DNA of 6,161 bases from Acidobacteriota bacterium (GTDB lineage: Bacteria; Acidobacteriota; Terriglobia; Terriglobales; Acidobacteriaceae). Both the position numbers and the translations under genes were made by a program. Shown here one piece after another: positions 6,093 through 6,161 of this stretch. Location: positions 1 to 6,161 of the forward strand of contig JAKBAG010000181.1 in the NCBI GenBank assembly GCA_021809235.1. The letters run 5' to 3'. The notes below the pieces were generated by a model. The model did not search any database. It had not been told where the DNA came from and worked only from the letters and a program-made list of their open reading frames with translations. Every line of letters starts with the position of its first letter. The stretch's first letter is position 1.

Positions 6093-6161
6093 CAGTCACC
6101 TGCCTCGACTGCCGCCTTGACCTTGGCCGAAGGCAGCATCATCTTGATTTCGTGCATGGGA
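6092..6161 (-). CDS. actC: C-terminal end of the upstream gene, probably ActC (NrfD-like ACIII subunit 1)
   Basis: Only the last 22 codons and the TGA stop (6094-6092) are inside the window. The visible tail begins PMHEIKMMLP and ends KAAVEAGD; it is hydrophilic, with no membrane helix. The HEIK-type ending and the position directly before actD fit ActC, which precedes actD in known ACIII operons. So little of the protein is visible that the call rests mainly on gene order. The frame is open to the window edge, and the stop overlaps the actD start by one base, the same TGATG junction used between actD and actE, which supports a real gene end. Confidence 0.7.
   Translation of the reverse strand, partial: PMHEIKMMLPSAKVKAAVEAGD

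Noticed and set aside
1..6161. A new defence, mobile or otherwise undescribed system
   Set aside because: All eight minus-strand genes fit one respiratory operon. There are no transposase, integrase, nuclease, repeat-array or toxin-antitoxin signals, and base composition looks uniform across the window.

Overview
The window holds one continuous minus-strand respiratory gene cluster; the + strand carries no convincing gene. Read in the direction of transcription (right to left) the order is actC (last 22 codons only) - actD - actE - actF - small conserved membrane protein - SCO/SenC copper chaperone - coxB - coxA (first 225 codons). This is the alternative complex III (ACIII) plus caa3-type cytochrome c oxidase arrangement. 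ACIII is a quinol:cytochrome c oxidoreductase unrelated to the bc1 complex. The layout matches the one known from Rhodothermus and common in Acidobacteriota, Planctomycetota and related phyla. From the flavour of the proteins, the moderately high GC and the extra membrane protein between actF and sco, I infer a soil-type acidobacterium (Terriglobia, near Granulicella/Terriglobus/Acidobacterium). This is a pattern-recognition judgement, not a database result.

Region by region: 6161-4702 holds the tightly packed end of actC, then actD and actE, joined by two TGATG stop/start junctions (1-nt overlaps). 4689-2811 holds actF, 12 nt after actE, and a 204-residue single-pass membrane protein that overlaps the end of actF by 14 nt. 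2810-2711 is a 100-nt gap with two small inverted repeats. 2710-1829 is sco, with a GTG start behind a clear Shine-Dalgarno (SD) sequence. 1828-1747 is an 82-nt gap with no convincing structure. 1746-1 is coxB (CuA domain plus a fused cytochrome c domain), overlapping coxA by 8 nt; coxA runs off the left edge.

How the genes work together: ACIII (ActC and ActF as quinone-side membrane subunits, ActD as a small membrane subunit, ActE as a monohaem lipoprotein cytochrome) oxidises quinol and passes electrons to haem c. The cytochrome c domain fused to CoxB can accept them, possibly directly within an ACIII-oxidase supercomplex, and pass them through CuA to the haem/copper centre of CoxA, where O2 is reduced. 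SCO delivers copper to, or keeps reduced the cysteines of, the CuA site. The unnamed protein probably belongs to this assembly as a subunit or assembly factor.

No tRNA, rRNA, mobile element, CRISPR array or convincing terminator was seen. The region is largely an ordinary core-energy operon. The points most worth a second look are the uncharacterised membrane protein, the Glu-to-Gln change in the CuA motif and the membrane-anchored SCO.
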